Below, piece by piece: positions 17,025 through 18,294 of a DNA stretch of 18,294 nt. A model generated the notes under the pieces. It was not told the DNA's origin. It worked only from the letters and a program-made list of their open reading frames with translations, and did not search any database. The DNA is from Brevundimonas sp. GTDB lineage: Bacteria; Pseudomonadota; Alphaproteobacteria; Caulobacterales; Caulobacteraceae. The stretch lies in contig NZ_QFNM01000044.1 of NCBI RefSeq assembly GCF_003248455.1, positions 1-18,294 of the forward strand, given 5' to 3'. A program made the translations under genes and the position numbers. Position 1 is the stretch's first letter; each line of letters begins with the position of its first letter.

Positions 17025-17040
17025 TCGCGCCTGCTCTCGG

Positions 17041-17171
17041 TCGTCATTCCGGGGCGTCCGAAGGACGAACTCGGAACCCAGGAGAGGCGCGTGGGCCGTT
17101 GAATGGGGCCAGCAACGCGCATGTGGCCCTGGGTTCCGGGTTCTTCGCTCCGCCCAGCCCCGGAATGACGA
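17041..17171. repeat. Palindromic intergenic repeat, large composite copy (R2)
   Basis: This is a 131-base imperfect palindrome. The outer 15 bases (17041-17055) are the exact reverse complement of 17157-17171, and 17072-17082 pair with 17128-17138 over 11 bases. Each arm also folds on itself; for example, TTCCGGG (17134-17140) pairs with CCCGGAA (17159-17165). The ends TCGTCATTC and GAATGACGA are shared with the R3 element at 17893-18000. It lies between the broken EF-hand gene and the 3' end of aat. Together with that pseudogene it accounts for the 341 bases between the DUF2155 gene and aat; nothing else was seen there. Confidence 0.85.
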
Positions 17172-17195
17172 ACTGAGAGACCTATCTTCTCGGAC

Positions 17196-17876
17196 TCAGG
17201 CGCCGGCTAAAGCGACCGCTTCTGCGCCGGTCAGGGGCGCGCGCAACGCCTCTTGGTCCGGCCTGACCGACAGCGCCGGCTGAAGCCGCTCCAGATAGGC
17301 CGCCTGGGGGGTTTCGACCGCACCGAACTGGCTCAGGTGATCGGTCAGGAACTGGGCGTCCAACAGGGTCCAGCCGCCCTTACGCAACCGTGCGACCAGA
17401 TGCACCAGCGCGACCTTCGACGCATCCCGCGCGCGGCTGAACATGCTTTCGCCGAAGAAGGCGCCGCCCAGCGACACCCCATATAGGCCGCCGACCAGCC
17501 GTTCGTCCCGCCAGCATTCGATGGAATGGACGAACCCCATGGCGAACAGGGCCGCATACAGCCGCCGGATCGGCGCATTGATCCAGGTGTCTTCGCGATC
17601 CGGCCCTTGCGCCGCCGCGCAGCCGTCCAGCACCGCCTCGAAGGCCGTGTCGACCCGGATCTCGAACGGTTCGCCCCGCACCGTGCGACGCAGGCGGCTG
17701 GGGATATGGAAGGCGTCCAGCGGGATGACGCCGCGCTGGTCCGGCTCGACGATGAAGACGCGCGGATCGTCGCGCGACTCGGCCATCGGAAACACGCCTC
17801 GGGCGTAACAGGCCAGCAGGTCCTCGGGGCCGAAACCGCCGAAAGGCCCGCTGGCGCTGAAGTCCGGTTCGTTCAT
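17196..17876 (-). CDS. aat: Leucyl/phenylalanyl-tRNA--protein transferase
   Basis: Aat adds Leu or Phe from charged tRNA to proteins with N-terminal Arg or Lys, marking them for the ClpS/ClpAP N-end-rule pathway. The protein has 226 residues. Family motifs are YARGVFPMAES (24-34), FHIPSRLRR (56-64), TWINAPIRRLYAALFAMGFV (97-116), HSIECW (117-122), GGLYGVSLGGAFFGESMFS (129-147), ASKVALVHLV (152-161) and the catalytic segment LLDAQFLTDHLSQFGA (171-186). The start is ATG at 17876. The frame stays open to 17957, but those 27 extra codons are translated R3 repeat and are rejected. It is downstream of accC on the same strand, separated by the repeat. Confidence 0.95.
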   Translation of the reverse strand: MNEPDFSASGPFGGFGPEDLLACYARGVFPMAESRDDPRVFIVEPDQRGVIPLDAFHIPSRLRRTVRGEPFEIRVDTAFEAVLDGCAAAQGPDREDTWINAPIRRLYAALFAMGFVHSIECWRDERLVGGLYGVSLGGAFFGESMFSRARDASKVALVHLVARLRKGGWTLLDAQFLTDHLSQFGAVETPQAAYLERLQPALSVRPDQEALRAPLTGAEAVALAGA

Positions 17877-17892
17877 CGCCAGTTCTCTACCG

Positions 17893-18000
17893 TCGTCATC
17901 CTCGCCCTTGTGGCGAGGATCCAGACTCCCGGTGGCGAGAGCAGCGTACTCCGTCAACGACGGAACGTCTGGATTCTCGGCACAAGGCCGAGAATGACGA
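17893..18000. repeat. Palindromic intergenic repeat, paired-hairpin copy (R3)
   Basis: Two 34-base arms (17893-17926 and 17967-18000) are inverted copies, separated by 40 bases. Each arm is itself a hairpin with a nine-pair stem and a CTTGT/ACAAG loop. The left arm contains the 27 bases shared exactly with R1 (17894-17920 against 4491-4517). The four differences between the arms are two compensatory base-pair changes. It lies in the 132-base gap between accC and aat, which are transcribed in the same direction, so an accC-aat transcript would carry it as two hairpins or one long cruciform-type fold. Confidence 0.9.
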
Positions 18001-18008
18001 AAAGAAAG

Positions 18009-18294
18009 TCAGGCGTCGCCCTTCTGACGGGCGGCCCACTTCTCCAGCCAGTGGATGTCGTAGTCGCCCGACAGGATGTCCGGCTCGGCCAACAGCTTCT
18101 GGAACAGTGGAATGGTGGTGTCGACGCCGCCGATGACGACCTCGCCCAGGCTGCGTTTCAGCCGCGCGATGGCCTCCTCGCGGTCGCGGCCGTGCACGAT
18201 CAGCTTGCCGATCAGGCTGTCGTAATAGGGCGGGATCGAATAGCCGGCGTAGATGGCGCTATCCAGACGCACGCCCAGGCCGCCCGGCGCGTGG
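18009..18294 (-). CDS. accC: Acetyl-CoA carboxylase biotin carboxylase subunit, C-terminal end (partial)
   Basis: AccC carboxylates the biotin on AccB using ATP and bicarbonate, the first half of the acetyl-CoA carboxylase reaction that starts fatty acid synthesis. Only the last 95 residues are in the window; the gene continues past 18294 (the family is about 450 residues). The conserved stretch HAPGGLGVRLDSAIYAGY is followed by PPYYDSLIGKLIVHGRDREE, both diagnostic of biotin carboxylases. The catalytic ATP-grasp residues lie outside. In many alphaproteobacteria aat follows accC as it does here, although a repeat element now separates them. Confidence 0.95.
   Translation of the reverse strand, partial: HAPGGLGVRLDSAIYAGYSIPPYYDSLIGKLIVHGRDREEAIARLKRSLGEVVIGGVDTTIPLFQKLLAEPDILSGDYDIHWLEKWAARQKGDA

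Noticed and set aside
17877..17957. Upstream in-frame extension of aat by 27 codons
   Set aside because: The extra residues are translated from repeat R3 and do not resemble Aat N-termini. The ATG at 17876 fits the family length.

Overview
The window is dense, GC-rich alphaproteobacterial chromosome (roughly two thirds G+C by eye). The gene content points to Caulobacterales, most likely Brevundimonas or a close relative. The signs are an HdaA-type DnaA homologue beside ppk, an AspRS of the non-discriminating kind, supernumerary complex I subunit NDUFA12 next to a DUF2155 protein, an accC-aat pair, and strong depletion of GANTC (the CcrM methylation site). The genus is inference. No phage, transposase, CRISPR array, tRNA or rRNA was seen.

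Layout. Positions 1-1489 (-): N-terminal part of an exported M13 metallopeptidase, cut by the window edge before its zinc site. 1621-3247 (-): purM-purN, two purine-synthesis enzymes. 3327-4478 (+): rnd, divergent from purM. 4488-4524: a 16-bp hairpin between convergent rnd and ppx. 4545-9005 (-): hdaA-ppk-ppx, a replication-control factor followed by polyphosphate synthesis and breakdown, with ppk and ppx overlapping by one base. 9093-9380 (-): a YciI-like protein. 9527-11359 (+): aspS with a strong intrinsic terminator. 11416-12894 (-): two related exported pentapeptide-repeat proteins. 12952-15603 (-): a large protein that looks like a catalytically dead relative of B12-dependent (class II) ribonucleotide reductase. 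15806-16854 (+): NDUFA12 and a DUF2155 protein, overlapping as GTGA. 16873-17024 (+): a wrecked EF-hand gene. 17196-18294 (-): aat and the C-terminal end of accC.

Most genes are housekeeping. The less ordinary items are: (i) the 883-residue NrdJ-like protein, which keeps the C-terminal TSCPD-type domain and zinc ribbon but shows none of the active-site cysteines; (ii) a family of palindromic intergenic repeats in three places, one copy of which differs between its arms only by two compensatory base-pair changes; (iii) the internally deleted EF-hand gene next to one of these repeats; (iv) the paired pentapeptide proteins sharing a four-cysteine frame; (v) two genes, rnd and hdaA, with a -10-like box exactly six bases before the start codon, suggesting leaderless mRNAs.

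All family assignments are by reading protein motifs from memory. No database search or structure prediction was run.
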